Below, piece after piece: positions 21,801 to 29,329 of a DNA stretch of 64,000 bases (position 1 is its first letter; each line of letters starts with the position of its first letter). The DNA is taken from positions 10,424,451 to 10,488,450 of the forward strand of contig NW_022097996.1 of NCBI RefSeq assembly GCF_002288925.2, given 5' to 3'. A program made the translations under genes and the position numbers. The notes under the pieces are model-generated. The model searched no databases, was not told the DNA's origin, and worked only from the letters and a program-made list of their open reading frames with translations. The DNA comes from Delphinapterus leucas (taxonomy: Eukaryota; Chordata; Mammalia; Artiodactyla; Monodontidae).

Positions 21801-22636
21801 CAGGGGAGACCAGCCTTTTGTTTTAGTCAGATCTTCATCTGATCAGATGAGGCCCACCCACATTGCGGAGGGCAATCTGCTTTACTCAGAGTCCACTGAT
21901 TTAAATGTAAAGCTCATCCAAAAATATACTGACAGAAACATCCAGAATAATGTTTGACCAAATATCTGGGCACCACAGCTCAGACAAGTGGACACATAAA
22001 ATTAACCATCAAAAGGATACCATTTGATTGCAGATCATGGGCTAAGAGCCTGAGATGCCAAAAGTAAGAGCAGATTCCCTTAGAACGGGCACAGCTGTGG
22101 GGAGAGAGATCGGAAAAGGAGAGAGATGCCTGGAAAAGACTTGGGGGAGGTTTTGTGTGGGGTGTGCTTTGTATCTCCTTCCACTGAGCACTTATGAGGC
22201 CTTTGTAAAGACTCAGTGATTTCCCAGACCTTTTTTATGGGTAGGTTTGTGTTTATTTTCAAGGTGCCCCCTATGCTGAGATAAGCCTTAAGATAAGAGC
22301 AAGAATGCCTGGTTTGATTGAGCTATTTATAAAACATATTGACTGAACTGTCTGATCTCTAAGCTCCATTCTCAAGCTCAGATTCTGGGACAGGTGACCG
22401 AGGTCAGAACAGGATTCTCGGGGGATTTGCTTTCTGGGGACGTTTCTGAAAAGGACTAACTCCTAATGCTTACTTTCTGCTCTTCTGTAGACGTCAAAAG
22501 TGAATGCAAGGAGATGGAGAAGCTGCACAGGAGCCTGAGGGAGGTTGCTGAGAATGCACTGCTGCGTAGGGGCATGCAAGATTTCCTTCTGAGAATGTCC
22601 CCCAGCAAATCTGGCCCCCCCAAAACATGGATTTAA
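3781..22636 (+). CDS. NUGGC: NUGGC (nuclear GTPase SLIP-GC), C-terminal half, nine coding exons
   Basis: The coding join is 3781-3886, 5590-5723, 10313-10477, 12331-12488, 13957-14098, 15268-15376, 16448-16584, 18612-18702 and 22491-22636, giving 395 residues plus a TAA stop. Every junction is AG/GT and the phases chain without conflict. Diagnostic stretches include DSELVYTVSAQEYW, GFHQTLKAVCLKNGIY, LGGLEGHILRKKRRIYESL and AAQITGKKACERMKD, which I recognise as SLIP-GC. The family is a dynamin-like nuclear GTPase expressed in germinal-centre B cells and reported to restrain AID-linked genome damage. Its G domain is N-terminal and lies upstream of this window. The part seen here is charged and mostly helical, and would correspond to roughly residues 400-796 if the length matches the ~796-residue human protein (inference). 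No frameshift or premature stop is visible. Identity rests on recalled family sequence and on SCARA5 lying downstream. Confidence 0.9.
4251..4740. mobile_element. Mariner-like DNA transposon with inverted terminal repeats (deletion derivative)
   Basis: The left end 'tatagtaagtcccctac' and right end 'gtaggggacttactata' are exact reverse complements, and similarity continues inward ('tacgaa' against 'ttcgta'). The element is bounded by TA, the target duplication typical of Tc1/mariner transposons. At 490 bases it is far shorter than an autonomous mariner (~1.3 kb), and no transposase frame survives. The sequence resembles the mariner family known in ruminants and other artiodactyls (family name from memory). 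Confidence 0.85.
4741..5589. other. NUGGC intron, no element recognised
   Basis: Intron sequence between the mariner copy and exon B. A small internal repeat, 'gcatcactgctgatc/tgcatagctgctgatc', occurs at about 5390-5425. No hidden exon is needed: phases of exons A and B join directly. Confidence 0.6.
5590..5723 (+). CDS. NUGGC: NUGGC coding exon B
   Basis: The acceptor is 'gaattccag|aaatcc' and the donor 'ctgcag|gtagga'. The split codon from exon A is completed as Glu, followed by IPKLREYIRRRLLDKKRR and TKYVTEAFGLFLLTDSFS. The exon ends on a codon boundary. The basic, helical IRRRLLDKKRR run is typical of this part of the protein. Confidence 0.9.
5724..6435. other. NUGGC intron with an A-run
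   Basis: An A-rich run at about 5907-5936 may be the tail of an old retroposon, but its body is not recognisable. Nothing else is supported. Confidence 0.5.
6436..7340. mobile_element. Possible ancient LTR-like repeat, split by an insertion
   Basis: The two outer parts (about 6436-6690 and 7022-7340) read like one old repeat: 'ctagtaacaatctaagaagc' and 'cagccccaaatggccag' on the left, 'ggaccaatcaagaaaagata' on the right. The right part continues from the shared motif 'ggcttccct' seen on both sides. I cannot assign a family; LTR is a guess from style. Confidence 0.35.
6691..7021 (-). pseudogene. Possible processed retrocopy (3' fragment), source unknown
   Basis: A poly(T) run (about 6687-6700) begins a segment of ordinary-looking mRNA-like sequence that reads on the minus strand toward a poly(A) tail. 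It is flanked by an imperfect duplication: 'ggcttcccttatcctt' at 6673-6688 and 'ggcttccctaatcttt' at 7022-7037. The minus strand holds an open frame (6707-7090) that crosses the boundary, so the frame itself is not proof. The parent transcript is not recognised. Confidence 0.35.
7504..7861 (-). mobile_element. CHR-2-like tRNA-derived SINE
   Basis: Antisense, with a (TTAA)n tail at 7508-7533 and ending in 'ctaccagggaaatccc'. It is flanked by a perfect 16-base duplication 'agcaatgtcaactctt' at 7488-7503 and 7862-7877. The full-length body contains the repeated 'gggcttcagtagttg' units of the longer CHR form. Confidence 0.93.
7878..9189. other. NUGGC intron, no element recognised
   Basis: No splice-flanked exon candidate and no named repeat. 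The open frame at 8180-8533 has no recognisable protein signature. Confidence 0.55.
9190..9480 (-). mobile_element. L2 LINE fragment
   Basis: It reads 'ctctgtgccctgccttggaa', then 'gcatcacatgggaagtgact' and 'aggagcacatgcaaaggacc', the diverged antisense L2 3' end pattern of animal-wide ancient repeats. Confidence 0.55.
9828..9952 (-). mobile_element. MER5A hAT-Charlie DNA transposon remnant
   Basis: 'gatcagtattacctggggct', 'gtagaatcccaggccc' and the end 'cacgttaaagtttgagaaac' match MER5A in antisense. Confidence 0.75.
10313..10477 (+). CDS. NUGGC: NUGGC coding exon C
   Basis: The acceptor is 'gttcctag|aacg' and the donor 'ctggtg|gtgagt'. Its 55 codons read NEHLHVSGLRRFVEEKIQLL and IDQCFAHIVQPLQEGVQN, ending ILGVCLV, with intact phase 0 at both ends. 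The amphipathic helix pattern continues from exon B. Confidence 0.92.
10685..10870 (+). mobile_element. MIR SINE
   Basis: The core 'cttctgtaaaatggggatgg' is followed by 'ctatttcacagggctgatgt', diagnostic of MIR in sense orientation. Confidence 0.8.
11380..11640 (+). mobile_element. Old L1 3' fragment with GATA repeats
   Basis: 'gatacacccatatgacatta' and 'aggaaatgctcatgttataatatt' phrases resemble old L1M 3' ends ('aagcaaaaatggcagaatat'). A (GATA)-like patch lies at about 11540-11590. Confidence 0.45.
12000..12175 (-). mobile_element. L2 LINE fragment
   Basis: Antisense L2-like 'catgacctataccaggaccag' wording with 'gaaacatcgggcctgatctt'. It lies about 155 bases upstream of NUGGC exon D. Diverged; family call by style. 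Confidence 0.4.
12331..12488 (+). CDS. NUGGC: NUGGC coding exon D
   Basis: The acceptor is 'attatccag|aggagt' and the donor 'tttttag|gtaaag'. It encodes RSRGNQGFHQTLKAVCLKNG, then IDLNEAITQPIYEQIDPVF, and ends two bases into an Arg codon. It has no ATG, so it is easily missed by start-dependent ORF scans. It is one of the most recognisable NUGGC blocks. Confidence 0.93.
12489..13129. other. NUGGC intron, unassigned
   Basis: The part at 12850-13125 is pyrimidine-rich. Overlapping open frames here are a by-product of that composition. No repeat named. Confidence 0.5.
13130..13310 (+). mobile_element. L2 LINE fragment
   Basis: 'gtaaactccaaattccttgg' followed by 'ttcaagacattccacctgctt' is a common sense-orientation L2 phrase. 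Confidence 0.55.
13320..13520 (-). mobile_element. MIR SINE, antisense
   Basis: 'gtgctaagcactttgcatgc' leads through 'ataaccctctgaggcggct' to 'cccagggtcacccggctcat', the antisense MIR pattern. Confidence 0.8.
13660..13840 (+). mobile_element. MIR SINE
   Basis: 'tactagctgtgtgactttga' followed by 'cctcagctttctcatctgta' is the MIR core in sense orientation. It ends about 120 bases before NUGGC exon E. Confidence 0.88.
13957..14098 (+). CDS. NUGGC: NUGGC coding exon E
   Basis: The acceptor is 'cccctgtag|gtctgg' and the donor 'caggag|gtaaga'. The first base completes the Arg codon begun in exon D. It then reads SGKPSDGSALMPHIDAFKRS and EIGIRNGWKYDSYKKSFLI, ending on a codon boundary. Confidence 0.92.
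14572..14945 (-). mobile_element. MLT1/MST-type LTR (ERVL-MaLR), antisense
   Basis: 'cttagtctgtttgggctgct' opens the copy, with 'cagaaatttacttctcacag', 'gagctctctggggtcctgtc' and 'ccccacctcctaatgccatc' inside. Solitary non-coding LTR. Lies in the intron between exons E and F. Confidence 0.85.
15020..15165 (-). mobile_element. L2 LINE fragment
   Basis: 'gaggtgcccggcactgcggg' then 'gttcctgcttgtgaggagtt' matches the antisense L2 end pattern. It ends about 100 bases before NUGGC exon F. Confidence 0.55.
15268..15376 (+). CDS. NUGGC: NUGGC coding exon F
   Basis: The acceptor is 'ggattctcag|ata' and the donor 'acgaag|gtgggc'. It reads ISAILGGLEGHILRKKRRIY, then SLSTSVQNDLKPCYE, and leaves one base of a split codon. 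An open frame runs through both flanking intron edges, but the splice sites and phase define the exon. Confidence 0.92.
15377..15966. other. NUGGC intron with TG/TA-rich patch
   Basis: An imperfect (TGTA)n patch lies at about 15894-15962. Nothing else identified. Confidence 0.5.
15979..16365 (-). mobile_element. CHR-2-like tRNA-derived SINE
   Basis: Antisense and full length, with an (ATTT)n tail at about 16020-16041 and end 'accaccagggaggtccct'. The duplication 'gtttgcttgtct' is at 15967-15978 and 16366-16377. Confidence 0.93.
16448..16584 (+). CDS. NUGGC: NUGGC coding exon G
   Basis: The acceptor is 'atttttgccag|aggc' and the donor 'ctgaag|gtattt'. After the completed Glu codon it reads AAQITGKKACERMKDVLRRG, then FERAQERMQHQFHQLK, a strongly helical, coiled-coil-prone segment. 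A CHR-2-like SINE ends only about 80 bases upstream of the acceptor (at 16365). Confidence 0.93.
16885..17060 (-). mobile_element. MIR SINE, antisense
   Basis: 'cccattttacagatgagaaa' and 'gaggtcacacagctagtaag' are MIR core phrases in antisense. Confidence 0.9.
17061..18611. other. NUGGC intron, mostly unassigned, with a C homopolymer
   Basis: Contains an 18-base C run at 17360-17377. A MIR-like antisense scrap may lie near 17850-17945. No exon candidate; exons G and H join in phase. Confidence 0.5.
17360..17377. repeat. (C)18 homopolymer
   Basis: Uninterrupted C run, a position prone to sequencing and assembly length error. Confidence 0.95.
18612..18702 (+). CDS. NUGGC: NUGGC coding exon H
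   Basis: The acceptor is 'gtcgtgtag|aatgg' and the donor 'cttgcag|gtaaat'. It encodes NGITEKVKGSVTTMLTLASS followed by QGDGLYKELA and ends one base into a split codon. Confidence 0.92.
18870..19025 (-). mobile_element. MIR SINE, antisense
   Basis: 'cattttgcagatgcagaaac' and 'gaggatccatagctggaaag' follow the antisense MIR core. Confidence 0.75.
19255..19690 (+). mobile_element. Old L1 3' end fragment
   Basis: 'ggcccagcaatccttcttct' (the L1 'cccagcaatcc' block) runs to 'ctggtcacactggttgtctc' and 'gaggggaactggaggctgg' typical of old L1 3' UTRs. Confidence 0.7.
19692..19895 (+). repeat. Direct tandem duplication, 99-base copies
   Basis: Copies at 19692-19790 and 19797-19895 (105-base offset, 6-base spacer) differ at one position I could find, T19705 against C19810. 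Both keep an identical eight-A run. Lies in the last NUGGC intron. Confidence 0.95.
19896..20455 (+). repeat. Direct tandem duplication, 278-base unit ending in poly(C)
   Basis: Copy 1 is 19896-20173 and copy 2 starts at 20174. By eye they are identical across the unit, from 'atcagggtgaaagtgg' to 'tcttttaagaac'. The only visible difference is C-run length: 12 C at 20162-20173 and 16 C at 20440-20455. The unit itself is not a repeat family I recognise. Confidence 0.95.
20730..21060 (-). mobile_element. L2 LINE fragment
   Basis: 'cagtgttctaggtactgagg', 'tcatggagcttacagcccag' and 'gtggccagggaaggtctcac' form the textbook antisense L2 3' end. Confidence 0.85.
21209..21411 (-). mobile_element. CHR-1-like tRNA-derived SINE
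   Basis: Antisense, poly(T) first, ending 'gccaccagggaagccc'. A perfect 14-base duplication 'ctgactcccttctt' lies at 21195-21208 and 21412-21425. It sits just downstream of the L2 fragment. Confidence 0.93.
21582..22012. mobile_element. Old interspersed repeat (L1M 3' UTR-like)
   Basis: It starts 'gtcagggttctccaaagaaa' and ends 'cacataaaattaaccatc'. A second copy of the same family is at 59798-60277, sharing both ends and 'gcccacccacattg' in the middle. Family name uncertain. Confidence 0.55.
22013..22490. other. NUGGC last intron, 3' part
   Basis: No repeat recognised between the old L1-like element and the terminal exon. Confidence 0.55.
22491..22636 (+). CDS. NUGGC: NUGGC terminal coding exon I with stop
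   Basis: The acceptor is 'gctcttctgtag|acg'. The split codon is completed as Asp, then VKSECKEMEKLHRSLREVAE, NALLRRGMQDFLLRMSPS and a short KSGPPKTWI tail, ending in TAA at 22634-22636. The Lys/Pro-rich tail after the last helix is the natural C-terminus of the protein. Confidence 0.93.
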
Positions 22637-22735
22637 TTCTTGGGGCTTAGCACCATGGAATACAAACCTGGAGGCAAATAATCAGATTTACTACTGTTTG
22701 TTAAAACCTAATAAAGAACACCTCCCAATTTGGGG
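22637..22735 (+). other. NUGGC: NUGGC 3' UTR (short)
   Basis: About 100 bases separate the stop codon from the expected cleavage site downstream of AATAAA. The 3' end of this UTR is inferred from the signal position only. An L1 3' fragment begins about 170 bases further on. Confidence 0.65.
22710..22715 (+). terminator. NUGGC: NUGGC polyadenylation signal AATAAA
   Basis: A canonical AATAAA lies 73 bases after the stop codon. It is followed within 30 bases by a G/T-rich stretch ('tttggggggcttt'), the usual arrangement for cleavage and polyadenylation. Confidence 0.75.
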
Positions 22736-22907
22736 GGCTTTATAGACAACTCAGTATATTGTTACTTCTGTCATAAGCTGAGTATGAAGCAACATCATTT
22801 CATTTTTCTACTATTGCCAGAAAGAGTCATCTTGAAACCCTCACGAAAGTCTAAAGCTTTAGGGACAAGAAACTTGTGCTTTACTGGAGAAAAATAGCTA
22901 AACAGCG

Positions 22908-23275
22908 AAAAACTTATATGTGGAATCTAAAATATGATACAAATGAACTTACTTATGGAACAGAAACAGACTCACAGACATAGAAAACAAACTCATGGTT
23001 ACCAAAGGGGAAATGGGGTGGGGAGGGGTACATTAGGAGTTTGAGATTAGCAGGTACAAAGTACTAGATGTAAAAAGGATAAACAACAAGATCCTACTGT
23101 ATAGTACAGGGAGCTATATTCAATATCTTGTAATAAACTATAATGGAAAGAATATGAAAAAAATATATATATATAACTGAATTGCTTTACTGTACACCAG
23201 AAACTAACAAAACATTGTATATCAACTATAGTTTAATAAAAAGCAAACACCAAAAATAAACATTGAAAAACTTAA
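22908..23275 (+). mobile_element. L1 LINE 3' end fragment
   Basis: 'tatgtggaatctaaaatatg' through 'cctactgtatagtacaggga' and 'ctttactgtacaccagaaac' to an A-rich end is the common cetartiodactyl L1 3' tail. Confidence 0.92.
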
Positions 23276-23464
23276 ATATAGTGGGAAAAAATTGCAAAAT
23301 AAAGCTTTAGGGACCCAATTCTATTTGCCCTTTTAATACTGATGAGACTTTCGGGTAAGGAGGTAACATTGTGCCATGGAAACAACATGGGTTGTTCTGT
23401 GGGTTGAGAGCCAGACAGATAAGAGACCTGGCTTTACCACTTCTCAGGATTGTTATCTAAAATG

Positions 23465-24820
23465 AGCACTTCTCAAACATTTTGATCTCAGGACCCCACT
23501 CTTAAAAATTATCGAGAACCTTAAAGAGCTTTTTTGATGTGGGTTATATCGGTTGATATATACTGTACTCAAAGTTAAAACCAAGAAAAATTGTAAATAA
23601 TTATTTACTAATTCATTTTAAAATGACAATAATAAACCCGCTACATGCTTTCATAAATAACATATTTTTATGAAAAAAAGTTTTCAAAAAAATTTAGTGA
23701 AGAAGAGTGACATTATTTTACACTTTTGCAAATCTCTTTATTCTCTGGCTTAATAGAAGACAGCTGGATTCCCTTATCTGTCTCTGCATTCAATCTGTTG
23801 CAATCTTTTTGGACAATGAATATGAAAAAAATACAGTCTCACAGATACAGAGGTGGAATACGGAAGAGTCTTTTAAAAGACTCTTAGGTCATTTCTGGGT
23901 ATCTTTGATACTACAGTCTTGACAAGTGGTAGTTTCTTAAAGGTTAGTTGCAGTGTGGAATCTGAAATCATACAGGTGAATTTTTTTTTATATCCTGTTA
24001 CATTAAAATACATTTCTATCTCATATTCTGAATGTATCTTTTACCAATTGTGGTGTCAGGCACTGGTCATTTTGAAAACATTCATTCATTAAGCAGATCT
24101 TCCAAACGTTGACATTTCACTATATAATACTAAAAATCATATTTGTTGATATCTCCACCAACTTCACCAGGAAAGTTTTGAAGTATTGGGAATCTGTCAA
24201 GCTCGTGGTGGAAGATACAAGTTTTATAAATATCCATTTTCCCCTAAAAGTTCAGCTTATCGTTGGCAACAAATACTGTCAGTTGTTTTCTTTGAAGCGA
24301 TAGTTTCATTTTGTTCATTTTCGAGAAAATGTCCACCATATAACTAAGTATGATTAACCATAGTTTGTCTGTCAAATGCCGTTTCAAACAAAAATGATGT
24401 TCCATGAAAATACTGTCAAGTTCAACTCACAACTGAACCATACAAGTGCTTTTCTTTGAGGCACTAGAAGGGCTTTAAGTGTACTCCCCATTCTGTCACA
24501 TAAATTGGCATCTACTTAAGGGTCAATAATGAATAGAATTAACAACATAATATTTCACTAAGAACATGTGAAAGTGAAACTGGCCTTTTTTTTTTTAACT
24601 GCAAGTGCAGAGTAGTGAGAAATACAATAGTTACTAGAATAGTTTGGTGGCATTGCCTTGGTTCGTGCTAAGGTGCAAGTGGTTTTACTACCTCTGTTTT
24701 TAAACCTTCCATGTAAGGGTCAACATGGTAAAAAGAAAAAGGCAAAAAATGTCCTAATTCTAGTATAAAAATAGTTTGACCTACCAGACCCCAGAAGTAT
24801 TTCAAGAACCCCCGAGAATC
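23465..24820. mobile_element. Ancient repeat, possibly a DNA transposon or old LINE remnant
   Basis: 'atctcaggaccccactctta', 'gtgggttatatcggttgata' and 'atttagtgaagaagagtgac' recur in a widespread mammalian repeat I cannot name with certainty. No intact frame. Confidence 0.35.
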
Positions 24821-24829
24821 ACAAATCAT

Positions 24830-24985
24830 TTAAACTCCCTCAGCTTCAGGCTGTTTATCTCTAAAATATGAAAACAGTAATACCTACCTTGAAACTACTA
24901 GGGGTGTCAGGAAGTTTAAAGTAATGCTTTCAAGAATGCTTTTGACACACTGTACTCAAGAGTACTTGATAAATGGTTATTATTT
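24830..24985 (+). mobile_element. MIR SINE
   Basis: 'aatacctaccttgaaactac' with 'ctcagcttcaggctgtttat' upstream follows the sense MIR core, diverged. Confidence 0.55.
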
Positions 24986-25004
24986 GGGGGCAGAACAGAA
25001 GTGG

Positions 25005-25165
25005 CATGGTTTAATGGCTTGTTTATTGGGATACTTGGCTAATCCCAGCTCTTCCCACTACTAATATGACTTTTGACAATTCCTTAACATCTCTCAGATT
25101 TCATTTTCTCATATACCAAATGAGGGAGATGAACTGGATGGTTTTTAAATATTTTGCATCTTTAA
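25005..25165 (+). mobile_element. MIR SINE
   Basis: 'atatgacttttgacaattcc' then 'catataccaaatgagggaga' is a diverged sense MIR. Confidence 0.55.
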
Positions 25166-27159
25166 AATTCTAGAATTTTAAAATTCTTCCCTGATTTTGG
25201 TGGGGTTTTTTTTTCCTGAGTAAGATAAAAATTGATTCATCCATGTAGGTGGGTCTCAGTGCTTCCTTTTCATTTAAAAATTCTAAACACATACAGTTCC
25301 ATTGCAGTTTGCATAGTTTCACTTTTTATATTTCAAGTGAGGAATGTGGATGACTTCTACTTCCAGCCATGCTTGAGTAACAGGGACCAGATTTACCCTC
25401 TGGCCTTAAGCCGCTAAAAAAAAAAACAACCAAGCAAGATTTATGAAACAACGGTTTTCAGGTAGGAGAAAATAATAGTGCGGGACAAGGATCCCTGCCA
25501 GAAGGGAGACCGAAAAGGTGAGCCCTACAATTGCCCATTCTGCTGCCTGAATAGAGTTTCCAGGCCACAATACAGGAAGACAGAACCCAGACAGAGCCTC
25601 AGGTCTCTCTGAGTTGAGACAGAGTTCAGAGTTTGGCGAGTCCAAGGTGGTTAAAATTCACAGGGCGAGTACCACGAAGAAAAGAGATGTGCAGAGAGAA
25701 AGCTCCAGAGGTATGAAGCAGGTTTCCCTTGAATCTTAACTGAGTACTGACTAGCACATGCAACTGCCCAGAAAGAACCACTGGAAAGGAGCAGCCAGAA
25801 AAATACCTAAATCTCACATCAAGCTACGGGCAGCCTTGGTGGAAAGACCTTCATACACATGGGGTGTCAAGTAGAGTTCTCAGAAGAATATTGCCTTAAT
25901 ATTTGGGGCCAAAATAGTCCCAGATTAAAGGTTGCTGTGCACCCCCCTAACAAAGTTTAAAAACAAGCTTCAGAAGGATCAAACTGTTTTCAAAAAACTG
26001 CATCCCAAAACAAAACATAATAACATTTAAAGGAATAAAAAATTCCAGCGCCCAACAATGGAAATTTCACAAGGTATGACATCAAAACAAAAATTACCAG
26101 GTACTCAAGGAAGCAGGGAAATATGACCCACAGTGAAGAGAAAAATCAGTAGAAGCAGACCCAGAAATGACTCAGGTGACAGAATTAGTAGACAAGGATA
26201 TTAAAATGGCTATTATAAATTTACTCCAAATGCTCAGGAAGATAGAATAAAAGATAAACACAATGAGGAGAGAAACGAAAGAAATGAAAAAGACCCAAAC
26301 TGAACTTCTCGAGATAAAAAAAATTTAATGTTCAGCTGGAATTAACAGCAGGATAGATGCTGTTGAAAAAAAAAGATTACTTTTTAAAAAAGGTGAATAT
26401 GTGAGGTGATGGATGTGCTAGTTAATTAACTTGATGGGGGAAATCCTTTTACAATGTGTATGTATATCAAATCATACCAAATCATCAGGTTGTACTCTTT
26501 AAATATCTTACAATTTTGTCAATTTAACCTCAATAAAGCTGAAAAAAAAGAGAAAAGAAGAGTGAGCCTGAAGACAGCATATCAGAATACAGTCAAAATG
26601 AAACACAGAGAGGAAAAAAAACTGAAGGAAAATAAAGAACAGAGTATCAGTGAATTACAAGACATCATAAAACAACCTAAAATATGTGTTACTGGAATCA
26701 CAGAAGGATAGGAAAGAGATGCAGATATGGAAAAAAAAACATTTAAAAGCACAATGGCTGAGACTTTCCCAAACCTTATAGAAACTATAAAGTTAAAGAT
26801 TCAAGATGCTCAGTGAAACCCAAGCACAAGAAAACAGGAAAATCTCACCAAGACACACCATAAAACAATTGCTAAAAACCAGTGATGAAGAGAAAATCAT
26901 AAAACCAGTGAGGGGGGGAGATATTAAACACAGAGGAATAAAGATAAGAATGACAGCAGACTTCTCATCAAAGGCAATGCAATCCAGAAGAGAGAGAAAC
27001 GATCTCTTTAAAGACTGAAAGGACAAACAAAACAAAACCATTAACCGAGAATTCTACACCCAGCAAAAACATTTTTCAAAAGCCAGGTGATACAGACTGT
27101 CAGACATACAAAAGCTGAATGAATTCATTACCAGAAGATTCATATTATAAGAAATGTTA

Positions 27160-27354
27160 ATAGATAACTAATAAGAACCCACTGTATAGCACAGGGAACC
27201 CTACTCAATACTCTGTAATGACCTATATGGGAAAAAATATCTAAAAAAGAGTGGATATATGTATATGTATAACTGATTCACTTTGCAGTACAGCAGAAAT
27301 GAACACAACATTGTAAATCAACTATACGCCAATAAAAATTAATTTTAAAAAAGA
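27160..27354 (+). mobile_element. 5'-truncated L1 3' end nested in the older LINE
   Basis: 'cactgtatagcacagggaac' to 'attgtaaatcaactatacgc' is an L1 3' tail. The unit 27160-27711 is bounded by 'aagaaatgtta' (27149-27159) and 'aagaaatatta' (27711-27721), one mismatch. Confidence 0.85.
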
Positions 27355-27711
27355 GGACTTCCCTGGTGGCGCAGTGGTTAAGAGTCCACCTGCCAATGCA
27401 GGGGACATGGGTTCGATCCCTCGTCTGGGAAGATCCCACATGCCGCAGAGCAACTAAGCCTGTGTGCCACAACTACTGAGCCTGCGCTCTAGAGCCCATG
27501 AGCCACAATTACTGAGCCCCCGTGCCACAACTACTGAAGTCCACGTGCCTAGAGCCCATGTTGCACAACAAGAGAAGCCACCACAATGAGAAGCATGCGC
27601 ACTGAAACGAACAGTAGCCCCCCACTCACTGCAACTAGAGAAAGCCTGTGTGCAGCAATGAAGACCCAAAGCAGCCAAAGATAAACAAATAAAATAAATA
27701 CATTAAAAAAA
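27355..27711 (+). mobile_element. CHR-2-like tRNA-derived SINE, sense, in the L1 tail
   Basis: It starts 'ggacttccctggtggcgcag' and ends in an A-rich (ATAAA)-like tail. The pol III A box is near 27366-27376, and a perfect B box 'ggttcgatccc' is at 27410-27420. It sits directly after the L1 3' end, inside the same pair of target-site repeats. Confidence 0.92.
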
Positions 27712-28110
27712 AGAAATATTAAAGAATGTCCTTCATTCAGAAGGATAATGGTACCAGATGGAATTTTTGATCCTCATAGAGAAATGAAGTACACTGAAAT
27801 AGTAAATGTGTGGGTAAATATATAAGACTTTATCACTTTCCTTTCATCTCTGAAAGATTTAAAACATTGTTTAAAGCAAAAAGAACAACAATGTACCACA
27901 GGGTTTATAACATGTAGAAGTAAAATGTATCAGTATGACAACAGCACAAGGCCAGGAAAGGAGAAATGGAATATATTGTAAGGATTTTATATCTAAAGTG
28001 ATATAATATTACTTGAAGATAGAGTGTGATAAGTTAAAGATGTATACTATAAACCCAAGAGTAATTACTAGAAACACAGAAGAAAGATATATCTAATAAG
28101 GTCTGCAGAC

Positions 28111-28516
28111 TAACATCTTGTTGGATCTATATCTCTCTCCTCCAAATCTTAGTTTTTCCCAAATAAAATTACCTCATTGCTAACAGGAGGTGTAGAGTTG
28201 ACTGCAGCCAAAGCTTAGTAAGTTAGTCGGAGCTGGCCCTGGCAGTGGGGCTGTTTGTTAACTGCCTGAAGAACATAACCGAGAGCTGTCTGTTAGGAAG
28301 GCACTTTGCTGGCAGAGCAGAACAAATGGAGAAGAAGCTGGGGCAGAGTTTTGAGTCCTGGCTGATGCTAACAAGAATCCAGGAGAGAAGATCAGAACAG
28401 ATGCCAGAAAGAACGGGAAAGCTTATACAAAGCTTACACACGAAGGGTGGAATCAAGAGGAATACAGGAGATTCAGGAACAAGAGCTGCTGGTTCAGGTG
28501 GTCGATGTCGGGAGCA
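28111..28516. other. Intergenic, unassigned
   Basis: Overlapping opposite-strand open frames at 28223-28556 have no recognisable protein feature. No repeat named. Confidence 0.5.
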
Positions 28517-28531
28517 AGAGTCTTTCATTTG

Positions 28532-29294
28532 CACCGGTCAGAATGGACATGATTAAAAAGTCTACAAACAATAAATGCTGGAGAGGGTGTGGAGAAAAGC
28601 GAACCACCCTACACTATTGGTGAGAATGTAAATTGGTGCAGCCATTATGGAGAACAGTATGGAGGTTCCTTAAAAAACTAAAAATAGAGTTGCCAAATGA
28701 TCCAGCAATCCCAATTCTGGGCATATATCCCAAAAAAATGAAAACCTTAATTCTAAAAGATACATGCACCCCCCCAATGTTCGTAGCAGCATTATTTACA
28801 ATAGCCAAGCCATGGAAGCAGCCTAAATGTCCATCAACAGATGAACGGATAAAGAAGATGTGGTATATATATACAATGGAATACTACTCAGCCATAAAAA
28901 ACAATGAAATAATGTCACTTATAGCAACATGGATGGACCTAGAGATTATCATACTAAGTGAAGTAAGTCAGAAAGAGAAAGACAAATGCCATATGATATC
29001 ACTTATATGTGGAATCTAAAATATGAAACAGGGACTTCACTGGTGGCACAGTGGTTAAGAATCTGCCTGCCAATGCAGAGGACATGGGTTCAAGCACTAG
29101 TCCGGGAAGATCCCACATGCTGTGGAGCAACTAAGCCCATGAGCCACAACTACTAAAGCCTACACGCCTAGAGCCCATGCTCCGCAACAAGAGAAGCCAC
29201 CACAATGAGAAGCCCATGCACCACAATGAAGAGTAGCCCCGTTCGCCACAACTAGAAAAAGCCTGCACGCAGCAGTGAAGTTCCAACGCAGCCA

Positions 29295-29329
<35 letters not shown>

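Larger units (their letters stand above)
25345..28110 (+). mobile_element. Large decayed L1/HAL1-type LINE, interrupted by later insertions
   Basis: It starts with L1-type 5' sequence ('gatgacttctacttccagcc'). ORF1-like wording follows, such as 'aaaatttaatgttcagctgg', 'gagactttcccaaacctta' and 'aattctacacccagcaaaaa'. The frame is broken into fragments (26454-26711 and 26806-27018). The body is split between 27159 and 27712 by a truncated L1 plus a SINE. No ORF2 core is recognised, which is why HAL1 (ORF1-only LINE) is considered. Confidence 0.6.

Noticed and set aside
27410..27420. tRNA gene suggested by the tRNA-like B box
   Set aside because: The surrounding sequence is a CHR SINE with degenerate cloverleaf and an A-rich tail, not a functional tRNA gene.
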